From: Azohydromonas caseinilytica
GTDB lineage: Bacteria > Pseudomonadota > Gammaproteobacteria > Burkholderiales > Burkholderiaceae_C
Length of the DNA stretch: 64,000 nucleotides
Direction of reading: 5' to 3'
Assembly: GCF_012927045.1 (NCBI RefSeq)
Contig: NZ_JABBFW010000002.1
Span: 352,801 to 416,800 of the forward strand
The notes beneath the pieces are model-generated. The model was not told the origin of the DNA. It saw only the letters and a program-made list of their open reading frames with translations, and made no database searches. The translations under genes were made by a program, and so were the position numbers. This document shows, in pieces, positions 43,979 through 51,921 of the stretch. The first letter of the stretch is position 1; every line of letters begins with the position of its first letter.

Positions 43979-44731
43979 TCAGCTCGCCACGCCGTTGACG
44001 AAGGCTGTCAGGCGCTCGCGCACCCTGGACGGACTCTCACCGCTGGCAATGGCCGCAGCGGCTTCCATGCGCATCTCGTCGCGCAAGGTCATGGCGCTGA
44101 TGATCACCTTGAGCTTGCCGGCGATGGGCAGGTAGAGCAGGTTGGCCGTCACCAGTCCATAGATGGTGGCGACGAAGGCCACCGCGATGCCCGTTCCCAG
44201 CCGCGACGGGTCCTTCAGGCTCTCCATCACGTGCAGCAGGCCCAGCACCGAGCCCAGGATGCCGATGGTCGGCGCGTAGCCCGCGGCGGCCTCCCACACG
44301 CGTGCGCCCACGCGCAGCTGCGCGTCGCGGATCTTGATCTCGGTCAGCAGTCGCTCGCGGATGAAATCGGCCCGGTGGTTGTCGGCCACCAACTCCAGCG
44401 CTTTCTTCAGAAACGGGTCCTGCGTGACGCGGGCCGTGTCTTCCAGGCGCGGCAGACCCTTCTTGGCACCGATTTCGGCCATGGCCGTCCAGGTCTTGAT
44501 TTCTTCAGGCGTGATGCCCTTGGGCGGAATCACCAGCCAGGCCAGCATCTTCACTGCACGCAGCGCGCAGCCCGGCGTGCTTTGCACCAGCACGGCACCC
44601 AGGGTGCCGCCGATCACGATGAGAAATGCCGAAGGCTGGATCAAAGAAGAGGCCTTGCCGCCTTCCATCGCCTGGCCCGTGAGCACTGCCGCGATCCCGA
44701 CGATCAAGCCGAGCAGTGTGATAGCCAGCAT
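43979..44731 (-). CDS. motA: MotA/MotC-type stator channel protein
   Basis: The 250-residue product has the four-helix MotA/PomA pattern: two N-terminal helices (MLAITLLGLIVGIAAVLTG and SAFLIVIGGTLGAVL), a cytoplasmic loop with charged residues that face the rotor, and two C-terminal helices (GYAPTIGILGSVLGLLHVM and VAFVATIYGLVTANLLYLP). The EGG and IGGTLGAVLVQS motifs resemble MotC/PomA-type stators more than E. coli MotA. The leader upstream (about 44735-44790) is unusually AT-rich. With motB it forms an ion-driven stator, probably flagellar; a non-flagellar use cannot be excluded. Confidence 0.87.
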   Translation of the reverse strand: MLAITLLGLIVGIAAVLTGQAMEGGKASSLIQPSAFLIVIGGTLGAVLVQSTPGCALRAVKMLAWLVIPPKGITPEEIKTWTAMAEIGAKKGLPRLEDTARVTQDPFLKKALELVADNHRADFIRERLLTEIKIRDAQLRVGARVWEAAAGYAPTIGILGSVLGLLHVMESLKDPSRLGTGIAVAFVATIYGLVTANLLYLPIAGKLKVIISAMTLRDEMRMEAAAAIASGESPSRVRERLTAFVNGVAS

Positions 44732-44913
44732 GACACTCTTTCTGTATGTCTAATTTGTTGCTAAAAGTGTAGTTGACTGCCTTGAACCGGGGATTGCCAA
44801 GCGCGCCAGGGTTTACGCTGGCGCGAGGAGTTTTTGGCTCTTCAAGGTGGTTTGAAGTGGCCGGGTGGGCTGATTTCGGGCCGCGTGGGCTGGCCGCCAC
44901 AGCTGGCATGAGG

Positions 44914-44940
44914 ACGTCACGGTTGCCGGCACCGTGACGT
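44914..44940. promoter_or_regulatory. Perfect palindrome (10-bp arms) upstream of dnaB
   Basis: ACGTCACGGT (44914-44923) and ACCGTGACGT (44931-44940) are exact inverted repeats with a 7-base spacer. The site lies 34 bases before the dnaB start and just upstream of its likely -10. It could be an operator for a dimeric regulator or a hairpin. I know of no named regulator with this motif. Confidence 0.55.
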
Positions 44941-44962
44941 CAGCGGCGGTAGGGGGGCACCG

Positions 44963-44968
44963 TATCAT
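44963..44968 (+). promoter_or_regulatory. Candidate -10 of dnaB, implying a near-leaderless mRNA
   Basis: TATCAT ends 6 bases before the dnaB ATG, so transcription would begin at or next to the start codon. No Shine-Dalgarno sequence is visible upstream of that ATG, which agrees with a leaderless transcript. No consensus -35 is seen. Confidence 0.4.
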
Positions 44969-44974
44969 CGCCCG

Positions 44975-46384
44975 ATGCCTGCTGTATTTCCCCCCCGTGA
45001 CGCCTCTCCCGCCCCGCGTGACGAGGAAGTGGCACGCCTGCGCGTGCCCCCGCATTCCATCGAGGCCGAGCAAAGCGTGCTCGGCGGCCTGCTGCTCGAC
45101 AACGGCGCCTGGGACCGTGCCGGCGACACGCTCGCCGAAGGCGACTTCTACCGCTACGAGCACCGGCTGATCTACGCCGCCATTGGCGGCCTCATCAGTG
45201 CCAGCAAGCCCGCTGACGTCATCACCGTTTTCGAGCAGCTTCAGAGCTTGGGCAAGGCCGAGGAGTGCGGTGGCCTGGCCTACCTCAACGCCCTGGCGCA
45301 GAGCGTGCCCAGCGCGGCCAACCTGCGCCGCTACGCCGAGATCGTTCGCGAGCGCGCCATCCTGCGCAAGCTCATCGAGGCCAGCGACGAGATCGCCACC
45401 AACGCCTTCAATCCGCAGGGCCGTCCGGTGTCGCAGATCCTGGACGAGGCCGAGGGCAAGATCTTCAAGATCGGCGAGGAAGGCTCGCGCCAGAAGCAGG
45501 GTTTCCAGGGCATGGACCACCTGGTGATGCAGCTCATCGACCGCGTCACCGAGCTGGCCGAGAACGGTGCCGAAGAGGTGACCGGCGTGCGCACCGGCTT
45601 CTACGACATGGACCGCATGACGGCGGGCCTGCAGCCGGGCGACCTCATCGTCCTGGCCGCGCGCCCTTCCATGGGCAAGACCGCCTTCGCCCTGAACATC
45701 GCCGAGCATGTGGCGGTGCACGAGGGCCTGCCGGTGGTGGTGTTCTCCATGGAAATGGGCGCGGCGCAGCTGGCGTTGCGCATGGTGGGCTCGCTGGGCC
45801 GCATCGACCAGCAGCACCTGCGCACCGGCGCACTGCGCGACGACGAGTGGAGCCGCCTTACCGAGACCGTGGACCGCCTGAGCAAGGCCAGCGTCTTCAT
45901 CGACGAGACGCCGGCCCTCAATCCCGCCGAGCTGCGTGCGCGTGCCCGGCGCCAGGCGCGCCAGTGCGGCCGCCTGGGCCTGATCGTCATCGACTACCTG
46001 CAGCTCATGAGCGGCTCGGCGGGCAACGAGGAGAACCGCGCCACCGTCATCGGCGAAATCTCGCGCGGCCTCAAGGCCCTGGCCAAGGAGCTGCACTGCC
46101 CGGTGATCGCGCTGTCGCAGCTCAACCGCTCGGTGGAAACGCGGCCCGACAAGCGGCCGATGATGAGCGACCTGCGCGAGTCCGGCGCCATCGAGCAGGA
46201 CGCCGACGTGATCATGTTCATCTACCGCGACGAGTACTACAACAAGGAGTCCAAGGAGCCCGGCGTGGCGGAAGTGATCATCGGCAAGCAGCGTAACGGC
46301 CCGGTGGGCACGGTGAAGCTGACCTTCCTGAAGCCGCTGACCAAGTTCGACAACCTCGCCCCCGGCAGCGTGGCCGACTACTGA
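44975..46384 (+). CDS. dnaB: Replicative DNA helicase DnaB
   Basis: Hexameric 5'-to-3' helicase at the replication fork. The 469-residue product has the N-terminal DnaB domain (PPHSIEAEQSVLGGLLLDN), a linker, and the RecA-like C-terminal domain with Walker A AARPSMGKTAFALNIA, VVVFSMEMGAAQLALR and Walker B LIVIDYLQLMSG. It also has RNGPVGTVKLTFLKPLTKF near the end. A Pro-rich N-terminal lead of about 20 residues precedes the domain. No intein is present. PriB, its loader partner, is encoded nearby. Confidence 0.97.
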   Translation: MPAVFPPRDASPAPRDEEVARLRVPPHSIEAEQSVLGGLLLDNGAWDRAGDTLAEGDFYRYEHRLIYAAIGGLISASKPADVITVFEQLQSLGKAEECGGLAYLNALAQSVPSAANLRRYAEIVRERAILRKLIEASDEIATNAFNPQGRPVSQILDEAEGKIFKIGEEGSRQKQGFQGMDHLVMQLIDRVTELAENGAEEVTGVRTGFYDMDRMTAGLQPGDLIVLAARPSMGKTAFALNIAEHVAVHEGLPVVVFSMEMGAAQLALRMVGSLGRIDQQHLRTGALRDDEWSRLTETVDRLSKASVFIDETPALNPAELRARARRQARQCGRLGLIVIDYLQLMSGSAGNEENRATVIGEISRGLKALAKELHCPVIALSQLNRSVETRPDKRPMMSDLRESGAIEQDADVIMFIYRDEYYNKESKEPGVAEVIIGKQRNGPVGTVKLTFLKPLTKFDNLAPGSVADY

Positions 46385-46456
46385 CGCCACCGCCTTGCAG
46401 CCGTGGCACGGCGGCCACGGCCCCCCGGAACGCACCCCTGTGCAGACCGGTACGAC

Positions 46457-46476
46457 TACTGTATAAAACCACAGTA
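46457..46476 (+). promoter_or_regulatory. LexA box (SOS operator) abutting the radical SAM start codon
   Basis: TACTGT-N8-ACAGTA has perfect 6-bp arms and fits the CTGT-N8-ACAG consensus used by LexA in Beta- and Gammaproteobacteria. The last A of the palindrome is the first base of the downstream ATG. A TATAAA at 46462-46467 inside the box could be the -10, so bound LexA would directly cover the promoter. Confidence 0.85.
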
Positions 46477-47651
46477 TGCGTACCGCCCACACTCCTGCCG
46501 CCGTGCCCCTGCGCTTCATGCCCTACAAGGGGCGGGGCGCGTCGGGCCACATCGCGTCCCGTTTCGAGGCGCTGGACCGCGAAGGCTTCGATGACGGTTG
46601 GGGCACGCTGGCCCAGGCGGCGCTGCAGGAGCGCGCTGCGCCGCGCACGCAGCTCATCGAGCAGCACGCGCGCACCATCCTGTCGGGCAACGACTCGCCC
46701 GACATTCCCTTCGATCTGTCGATCAACCCCTACCGCGGCTGCGAGCACGGCTGCATCTACTGCTTCGCGCGCCCCACGCACAGCTATCTCGACTTCTCGC
46801 CGGGGCTGGACTTCGAGACGCGCATCGTGGCCAAGACCAACGCCGCCGAGAAGCTGCACGAGGCTTTCGCCAGCCCGGGCTACGAGCCGGCGCTGCTGAG
46901 CCTGGGCTCGGCCACCGACGCCTATCAGCCCGCGGAGCGGCAGCTGCGCATCACGCGCGGCCTCATCGAGGTGCTGTCCGAGCACCGCCACGCCTTCAGC
47001 ATCGTCACCAAGTCCGCCGGCATCGAGCGCGACCTGGATCTCATCGCGCCGATGGCGGCGCAGCGGCTGGCCGCGGTGTACGTCTCCATCACCACGCTGG
47101 ACGTGAAGCTCGCGCGGCTGATGGAGCCCCGGGCCGCCGCGCCCGCGCGGCGGCTGCGCACCATTGAAACGCTGGCGCGCGCCGGTGTGCCGGTGGGCGT
47201 GAGCGTGTCGCCGCTGATCCCGCTGCTCAACGAGCCGGAGCTGGAGCGCATCCTGGAGGCCGCGCGCGACGCCGGCGCCAGCCGCGCCTTCAGCGTGTTG
47301 CTGCGCCTGCCGTGGGAAGTGAACCCGCTGTTCCAGCAGTGGCTGCAACAGCACTTCCCGCAGCGCGCGGCGCACGTGATGGCGCGCATGCGCGAGCTGC
47401 GTGGCGGGCGTGACAACGACGCGCGCTTCGGGCGGCGCATGCGCGGGCAGGGCGTCTGGGCCGAGCTGCTGTCGCAGCGCCTGCACAAGGCCTGCGCGCG
47501 GCTGGGCCTCAACCGGCAGCCGCTGGAGCTGGATCTGACGCAGTTCCGCCGCCCGGCCGCGCCCGCGCGCCAGGCCGCAGCGGTACGCCGGGGTGCACCG
47601 GCCAGTGCCTTGACGACGCAGTTGGACAACCTGCAGGGCGAGTTGTTCTGA
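46476..47651 (+). CDS. PA0069-family radical SAM protein (SplB-related), SOS-controlled
   Basis: The 391-residue product has the radical SAM motif CxxxCxxC in YRGCEHGCIYCFARPTHSYLD, a SplB-like domain with TKSAGIERDLDLI, SITTLDVKLARLMEPRAAAP and VSPLIPLLNEPE, and a basic C-terminal region. Relatives include spore photoproduct lyase, which repairs a UV-induced thymine dimer, but the substrate of this subfamily is unknown to me. The N-terminal MPYKGRGASGHIASRFE segment is a subfamily trait. The LexA box at its start codon strongly suggests a DNA-damage role. It lies 91 bases after dnaB and can be transcribed independently. Confidence 0.88.
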   Translation: MRTAHTPAAVPLRFMPYKGRGASGHIASRFEALDREGFDDGWGTLAQAALQERAAPRTQLIEQHARTILSGNDSPDIPFDLSINPYRGCEHGCIYCFARPTHSYLDFSPGLDFETRIVAKTNAAEKLHEAFASPGYEPALLSLGSATDAYQPAERQLRITRGLIEVLSEHRHAFSIVTKSAGIERDLDLIAPMAAQRLAAVYVSITTLDVKLARLMEPRAAAPARRLRTIETLARAGVPVGVSVSPLIPLLNEPELERILEAARDAGASRAFSVLLRLPWEVNPLFQQWLQQHFPQRAAHVMARMRELRGGRDNDARFGRRMRGQGVWAELLSQRLHKACARLGLNRQPLELDLTQFRRPAAPARQAAAVRRGAPASALTTQLDNLQGELF

Positions 47652-47961
47652 GAAGAGCCTACAGGTCCACGGGGGGAGAGCAGGGCCGGGGCGGAGGTGG
47701 GCAGTGACGTCGCCCACCTCCGCCCGAGCCGGCCAAAGGGAGCTGTCTTCTTGCGTGCCACTGTCAACTCTGGAGCAACAAAGTTCTCATTGAGTGGAGG
47801 GAGATCGTCTCAATGTGAACCCGGCATAAACAACAGGGGATGCTGGGCACCAACTGCCTTGTCGTTGGCTTGAGGCATGCGCCATGGCGCCGGCTTCGCA
47901 GATGACCGTGGGAGTGCCCGGCAATCGTTCCGTCTGCAGTTGCTCGCCTTGGGTCTGGAGC
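47652..47961. other. 310-base gene-free stretch between convergent genes
   Basis: No convincing coding frame is present. A very stable hairpin lies near the 5' end (47689-47725). The following 230 bases are less GC-rich than the neighbours, with AT-rich patches (around 47770-47840), and show no other repeat, tRNA or promoter that I trust. Confidence 0.5.
47689..47725. terminator. 14-bp perfect hairpin after the radical SAM gene
   Basis: GGGCGGAGGTGGGC (47689-47702) pairs exactly with GCCCACCTCCGCCC (47712-47725) around a 9-base loop. GGCCGG/CCGGCC can extend it after a bulge. No T-run follows, so termination would be imperfect; RNA 3' protection is an alternative role. Confidence 0.6.
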
Positions 47962-49668
47962 TCAGTGGGCGGTCGCGTCCATTGGCCGACGACAGGGCGC
48001 GAAGACGTCCAGATCAGCCCGGTACTCCGTCGTCTTCACCTGCAGCCAGCCCAGCACGCTGTGCGAGAGATGGTCATGGGACAGCGGCTGCTGGCGCCGG
48101 CCGCGCAGGCAGCCCAGGTCGTGGCCCGTGGCGGCCTCGGTAGCCTTGGGCCACCAGGCGATGAGCGGCACATGCTTTTGGGCGCGCGGCGCCACGCTGT
48201 AGGGCAGGCCGTGCAGGTACAGGTTGTTTTCGCCCAGTGACTCGCCATGGTCCGACACGTACAGCAGCGCCGGTGTCCAGGCAGGCGTCTTGTGCTGCAG
48301 CCAGGCCGCCAGCGCGGTGAGCAGCCGGTCGGTATAGACGATGGAGTTGTCGTAGGCGTTCACCAACGCCTGCCGGTCGCAATGCTGCAGTGCCGTGTTG
48401 GTGCACTCGGGCTGGAAGGGCTTGCCGTCGGCCGGCGAGCGCAGGTGGTAGGCCGGACCGTGGCTGCCCATCTGGTGCAGCACCAGCACCACGCCGCGCG
48501 CGCGGGACTCGGCGGGCAGCTGCGCCAGGCGCTGGTCCAGGCCGTGCAGCATCGCCATGTCGAGGCATTCGCCGTTGTCCTTGCACAGGCCCGGCGGCAG
48601 CGGCGGCGCGCCGGGCACGGGATCGCTGGCCATGGCGTTGTGCACGCGGTCGCACAGGCCCTTGCAGCCGGACTGGTTGTCCAGCCACAACACCGCCAGC
48701 CCGGCGTGCTGCAGCACGTCCAGCAGGTTCTCCTGGGGCTGCCGCTGCGCCTCGAAACCCTCCCGGCCCAGCAGCGAGAACATGCACGGCAGCGAGGCCG
48801 CGGTGCTGGTACCGCAGGATGTGACGTCGGTGAAGCTTGCCACCGGCAGGCCTGACAGGCCCGGGTTGGTCGGCCGGCCGTAGCCATTGAGGGCGAAATG
48901 GTCGGCGCGGGCCGTCTCGCCCACCACCAGCACCATCAGCGGCGGCGGGGCGCCCTGGGGCCGCGCCGCCAGCACCGCGTCGCGGCCCACCGGTGCCGGC
49001 GGCACGTTGCGCTGCGCCGCAGCGGAGCGCGTGGTCGCGCGCGCCACCGAGTACCAGCCGTTGATCGGGCTGATCATGTAGCGCAGCGTGGTGTGGTTGC
49101 GCATCAGCGAGGAGAAGTCGGCGAAGGTGGCGTAGATCAGCCCCGCCGCCAGCGCCAGTCCGCCCACCAGCAGCGCGAGGTTGCGCAGCAGCCCGCGCGG
49201 CAGGCCCGGGCGCGCCAGCGGCTGGCGCCAGAGCCAGGCCATCGGCAGCAGCGCCAGCAGCAGGAAGCTCAGCAGCAGCGGCAGGCCCAGCAGGTCGCGC
49301 ACTTCGCGCGCGTCGGTCTGCAGCACGTTGACCATCATCGTCGGGTCGAGCACCACGCCGTAGCTGCCGATGAAGTGCGCCGCTCCCGCCAGGCACAGCA
49401 GCACGAGGCTCAGCAGCGGCTTGACCAGCCGCGGCCAAGCCAGCGGCGCCAGCAGCGCGGCCAGCACGCCGGCGATGCCCAGGCCCATCGACAGGCCCAA
49501 CACCGGCAAGCGCCAGCCTGCGAGCTCCGGCAGCGACATCAGGCGCTGCCACAGCGGCCAGTTGCCCGGACCGGCGCACCACAGTGCCGTGAGCACGACC
49601 AAACCCTGGGGGCTCCAGGCTTGGCGCGAGTTTCGGATTTCCGAGGAAAAGAGCACGCGGGATTTCAT
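47962..49668 (-). CDS. eptA: Lipid A phosphoethanolamine transferase, EptA/MCR type
   Basis: Transfers phosphoethanolamine from phosphatidylethanolamine to lipid A phosphates on the periplasmic face, which lowers polymyxin binding. The 568-residue product has five N-terminal transmembrane helices and a sulfatase-fold domain. Motifs match the family: VVGETARADHFALNGYGRPT (metal-binding E251), SCGTSTAASLPCMFSLL with the presumed nucleophile T289 and the Cys pair C285/C295, and VSDHGESLGENNLYLHGLP. The ATG at 49668 (MKSRVLFSSEIRNSRQAW) is preferred to an upstream start. It is divergent from another alkaline-phosphatase-fold enzyme. Confidence 0.92.
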   Translation of the reverse strand: MKSRVLFSSEIRNSRQAWSPQGLVVLTALWCAGPGNWPLWQRLMSLPELAGWRLPVLGLSMGLGIAGVLAALLAPLAWPRLVKPLLSLVLLCLAGAAHFIGSYGVVLDPTMMVNVLQTDAREVRDLLGLPLLLSFLLLALLPMAWLWRQPLARPGLPRGLLRNLALLVGGLALAAGLIYATFADFSSLMRNHTTLRYMISPINGWYSVARATTRSAAAQRNVPPAPVGRDAVLAARPQGAPPPLMVLVVGETARADHFALNGYGRPTNPGLSGLPVASFTDVTSCGTSTAASLPCMFSLLGREGFEAQRQPQENLLDVLQHAGLAVLWLDNQSGCKGLCDRVHNAMASDPVPGAPPLPPGLCKDNGECLDMAMLHGLDQRLAQLPAESRARGVVLVLHQMGSHGPAYHLRSPADGKPFQPECTNTALQHCDRQALVNAYDNSIVYTDRLLTALAAWLQHKTPAWTPALLYVSDHGESLGENNLYLHGLPYSVAPRAQKHVPLIAWWPKATEAATGHDLGCLRGRRQQPLSHDHLSHSVLGWLQVKTTEYRADLDVFAPCRRPMDATAH

Positions 49669-49741
49669 TTGGGGCGCGATTGTCCCGGACTGGCTGGGGC
49701 ACGCTCCGCTCGCGCGGTCCAAGTACCGACGCAGCGTGCGC

Positions 49742-49758
49742 CTTAATGCCGGCTTCAG
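49742..49758. promoter_or_regulatory. PmrA-box-like sequence between eptA and the LTA-synthase-like gene
   Basis: CTTAAT-N5-CTTCAG resembles the PmrA recognition pattern YTTAAK-N5-YTTAAK (first half perfect, second half one mismatch). It lies 74 bases upstream of the eptA ATG, a classical PmrA target. Inverted repeats AGTACCG/CGGTACT (49722-49728 and 49763-49769) flank it. No pmrAB genes are in the window, so this is a lead only. Confidence 0.35.
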
Positions 49759-49851
49759 CTCCCGGTACTAGATTGCGCCCCACCCGATGCGCAGCTCCTG
49801 TTGCGCTCCCACCAGACGCTTTCAGCGGCTCCTCCGTCGGCCGTCCCACCT

Positions 49852-51786
49852 ATGTCGTTTGCATCACCGACCGCCGGCCCGGCGCGATGGCTGCCCCGGC
49901 GCTTGCAGCCGCTGCTGCCCGTGCTCGTGGCTTTCCTGGTTTTCAATGCGCTGGTCCGGCTGGGCCTGCTGGCCTTCAACGGCCAGTGGTCGCTGGCGCT
50001 GCCCTGGCGGCTGCTGCCCATCCTGGGCATCGGCGCACTGTTCGACCTGGGCGTGGCCGCCTTCTTTTTGCCGCCGCTGGGCTGGCTGCTGCTGGTCTGG
50101 CCGGCGCGGCGTGCGCGCGGCCTGCGCTGGACGATGCTGGCGTTGCTGCTGCCGCTGTGCGTGCTGATGGTCTTCGTTGGCGTGGCCGAATTCACCTTCT
50201 GGAACGAGTTCGCCTCGCGCTTCAACTTCATTGCCGTGGACTACCTGGTCTACACCTCCGAGGTGCTGGGCAACATCCGCGAGTCCTACAACTTGCCGCT
50301 GCTGCTGGGCGGCGTGGGCGTGGTGGCGCTGGCGATCTGGGCCCTGCTGGCGCGACGGCTGGCGCGCCAGCAGGGCTGGGCCGCGGACGGCATGAGCTGG
50401 CGCCGGCGCGGCGCCGTGGCGCTGCTGCTGGCCGCGGCGCCGGTGCTGTCCTATGTCGCGTTGGACGAGCGCTACAAGGAGTTCTCCGCCGATGCGCAGG
50501 CCAACGAGCTGGCGGGCAACGGCTACTACGACTTCTGGTACGCCTTCTGGCACAACGAGATCGACTACGACCGCTTCTACAGCACGCTGCCCACGCGCGA
50601 TGCCGCGGCCGAGCTGGCGCTGGAGCTGGGCAGCCCGGCCGCGGCCCATCCCTTCGACCGCGAAGTGGTGCACGCCGGGCCGGAGAAGCGGCTCAACGTG
50701 GTGCTGGTGTCGGTGGAAAGCCTCTCCGCCAGCTTTCTGGGCGTCTTCGGCAACCAGGAGGGCCTGACGCCGAACCTGGACCGCCTGGCCCGGGACGGGC
50801 TGCTGTTCACGCGGCTGTACGCCACCGGCACGCGCACGGTGCGCGGGCTGGAGGCGCTGGCCCTGAGCGTGCCGCCCACGCCGGGGCACTCCATCGTCAA
50901 GCGCCCCGACAATGCCAACCTCTACACGGTGGGCGAGGTCTTCAAGAGCAAGGGCTACGAGCCGCTCTACATCTACGGCGGCTACGGCTACTTCGACAAC
51001 ATGAACGCCTTCTTCGGCGGCAACGGCTACACCGTGGTGGACCGCACGGCGCTCAAGTCCGACGAGATCCATTTCGAGAACATCTGGGGCGTGACGGATG
51101 AGGACCTGTTCAGCCTGGCGCTGCGCGAGCTGGACCAGCGCGCCGCGGCCGGCAAGCCGTTCTTCGCGCACGTGATGACCACCTCCAACCACCGGCCCTT
51201 CACGTACCCGGACGGGCGCATCGACATCCCGTCCAAGACCGGGCGCGAGGGCGGCGTGAAGTACACCGACTGGGCCATCGGCGACTTCATCGAGCGCGCC
51301 AGGAAGAAGCCCTGGTTCGACGACACGGTGTTCGTGATCGTGGCCGACCACACCCACAACGGCCGCGGCCGCCAGGAGCTGCCGCCGGACAACTACCACA
51401 TCCCCATGCTCATCTACGCGCCCAAGCATGTGGCGGCCGGGCGGGTGGACAGCATCGCCTCGCAGATCGACGTCGCGCCCACGCTGCTGGGGCTGCTCAA
51501 CTTCAGCTACCACAGCCGCTTCTTCGGGCAGGACATCCTGCGCGAAGGCCAGCAGCACCAGCGCGCGCTGCTGGCCAACTACCAGACGGTGGGCTACTAC
51601 CAGGACGGCCGCGTGGTCGAGCTCAAGCCCGGCGGCCGCTCGCGCGTGGTCGATGCCGACACCGGCCGCGAGCTGCCCGATGACGCGCTGAGCCAGCAGC
51701 TGCGCGAGGAAGCCATCGCCTACTACCAGGTCGCGGCCTCGGCCTACAAGAGCGGCGAGCTGCGCCTGGCCGCGGCCTCGCGCTGA
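49852..51786 (+). CDS. LTA-synthase-family sulfatase (phosphoglycerol/phosphoethanolamine transferase type)
   Basis: The 644-residue product has about five N-terminal transmembrane helices (residues 20-200) and a periplasmic alkaline-phosphatase-fold domain. Key residues fit the LtaS/OpgB group: metal ligand in VSVESLSASFLG (E289), the presumed nucleophile Thr in ATGTRTVRGLEALALS (T329), and FVIVADHTHNGRG. In Gram-negative bacteria members transfer phosphoglycerol or phosphoethanolamine to envelope glycans, for example osmoregulated periplasmic glucans. The substrate here cannot be told. The ATG at 49852 is preferred over the open frame upstream. It is divergent from eptA. Confidence 0.85.
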   Translation: MSFASPTAGPARWLPRRLQPLLPVLVAFLVFNALVRLGLLAFNGQWSLALPWRLLPILGIGALFDLGVAAFFLPPLGWLLLVWPARRARGLRWTMLALLLPLCVLMVFVGVAEFTFWNEFASRFNFIAVDYLVYTSEVLGNIRESYNLPLLLGGVGVVALAIWALLARRLARQQGWAADGMSWRRRGAVALLLAAAPVLSYVALDERYKEFSADAQANELAGNGYYDFWYAFWHNEIDYDRFYSTLPTRDAAAELALELGSPAAAHPFDREVVHAGPEKRLNVVLVSVESLSASFLGVFGNQEGLTPNLDRLARDGLLFTRLYATGTRTVRGLEALALSVPPTPGHSIVKRPDNANLYTVGEVFKSKGYEPLYIYGGYGYFDNMNAFFGGNGYTVVDRTALKSDEIHFENIWGVTDEDLFSLALRELDQRAAAGKPFFAHVMTTSNHRPFTYPDGRIDIPSKTGREGGVKYTDWAIGDFIERARKKPWFDDTVFVIVADHTHNGRGRQELPPDNYHIPMLIYAPKHVAAGRVDSIASQIDVAPTLLGLLNFSYHSRFFGQDILREGQQHQRALLANYQTVGYYQDGRVVELKPGGRSRVVDADTGRELPDDALSQQLREEAIAYYQVAASAYKSGELRLAAASR

Positions 51787-51829
51787 GCGGGGCGTCCCCG
51801 GCTTCGATCTCTTCCGAGCCGCCTGCAAA

Positions 51830-51862
51830 AAAGCCCCGCAGGCTCGACACCTGCGGGGCTTT
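51830..51862. terminator. Bidirectional intrinsic terminator between LTA-synthase-like gene and dnaJ
   Basis: AAAGCCCCGCAGG (51830-51842) and CCTGCGGGGCTTT (51850-51862) pair over 13 bp with a 7-base loop. On the minus strand six Ts follow, so it is strongest for the dnaK-dnaJ transcript. Confidence 0.9.
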
Positions 51863-51921
51863 GGCTTGAGGCCTTGCGCGCTGACCGAGCACTCGGATCA
51901 GGCTCAGAACGCGTCACGCAC

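Noticed and set aside
44975-46384. Intein in dnaB
   Set aside because: DnaB is a frequent intein host, but the frame is 469 residues and continuous through the Walker A and Walker B motifs.
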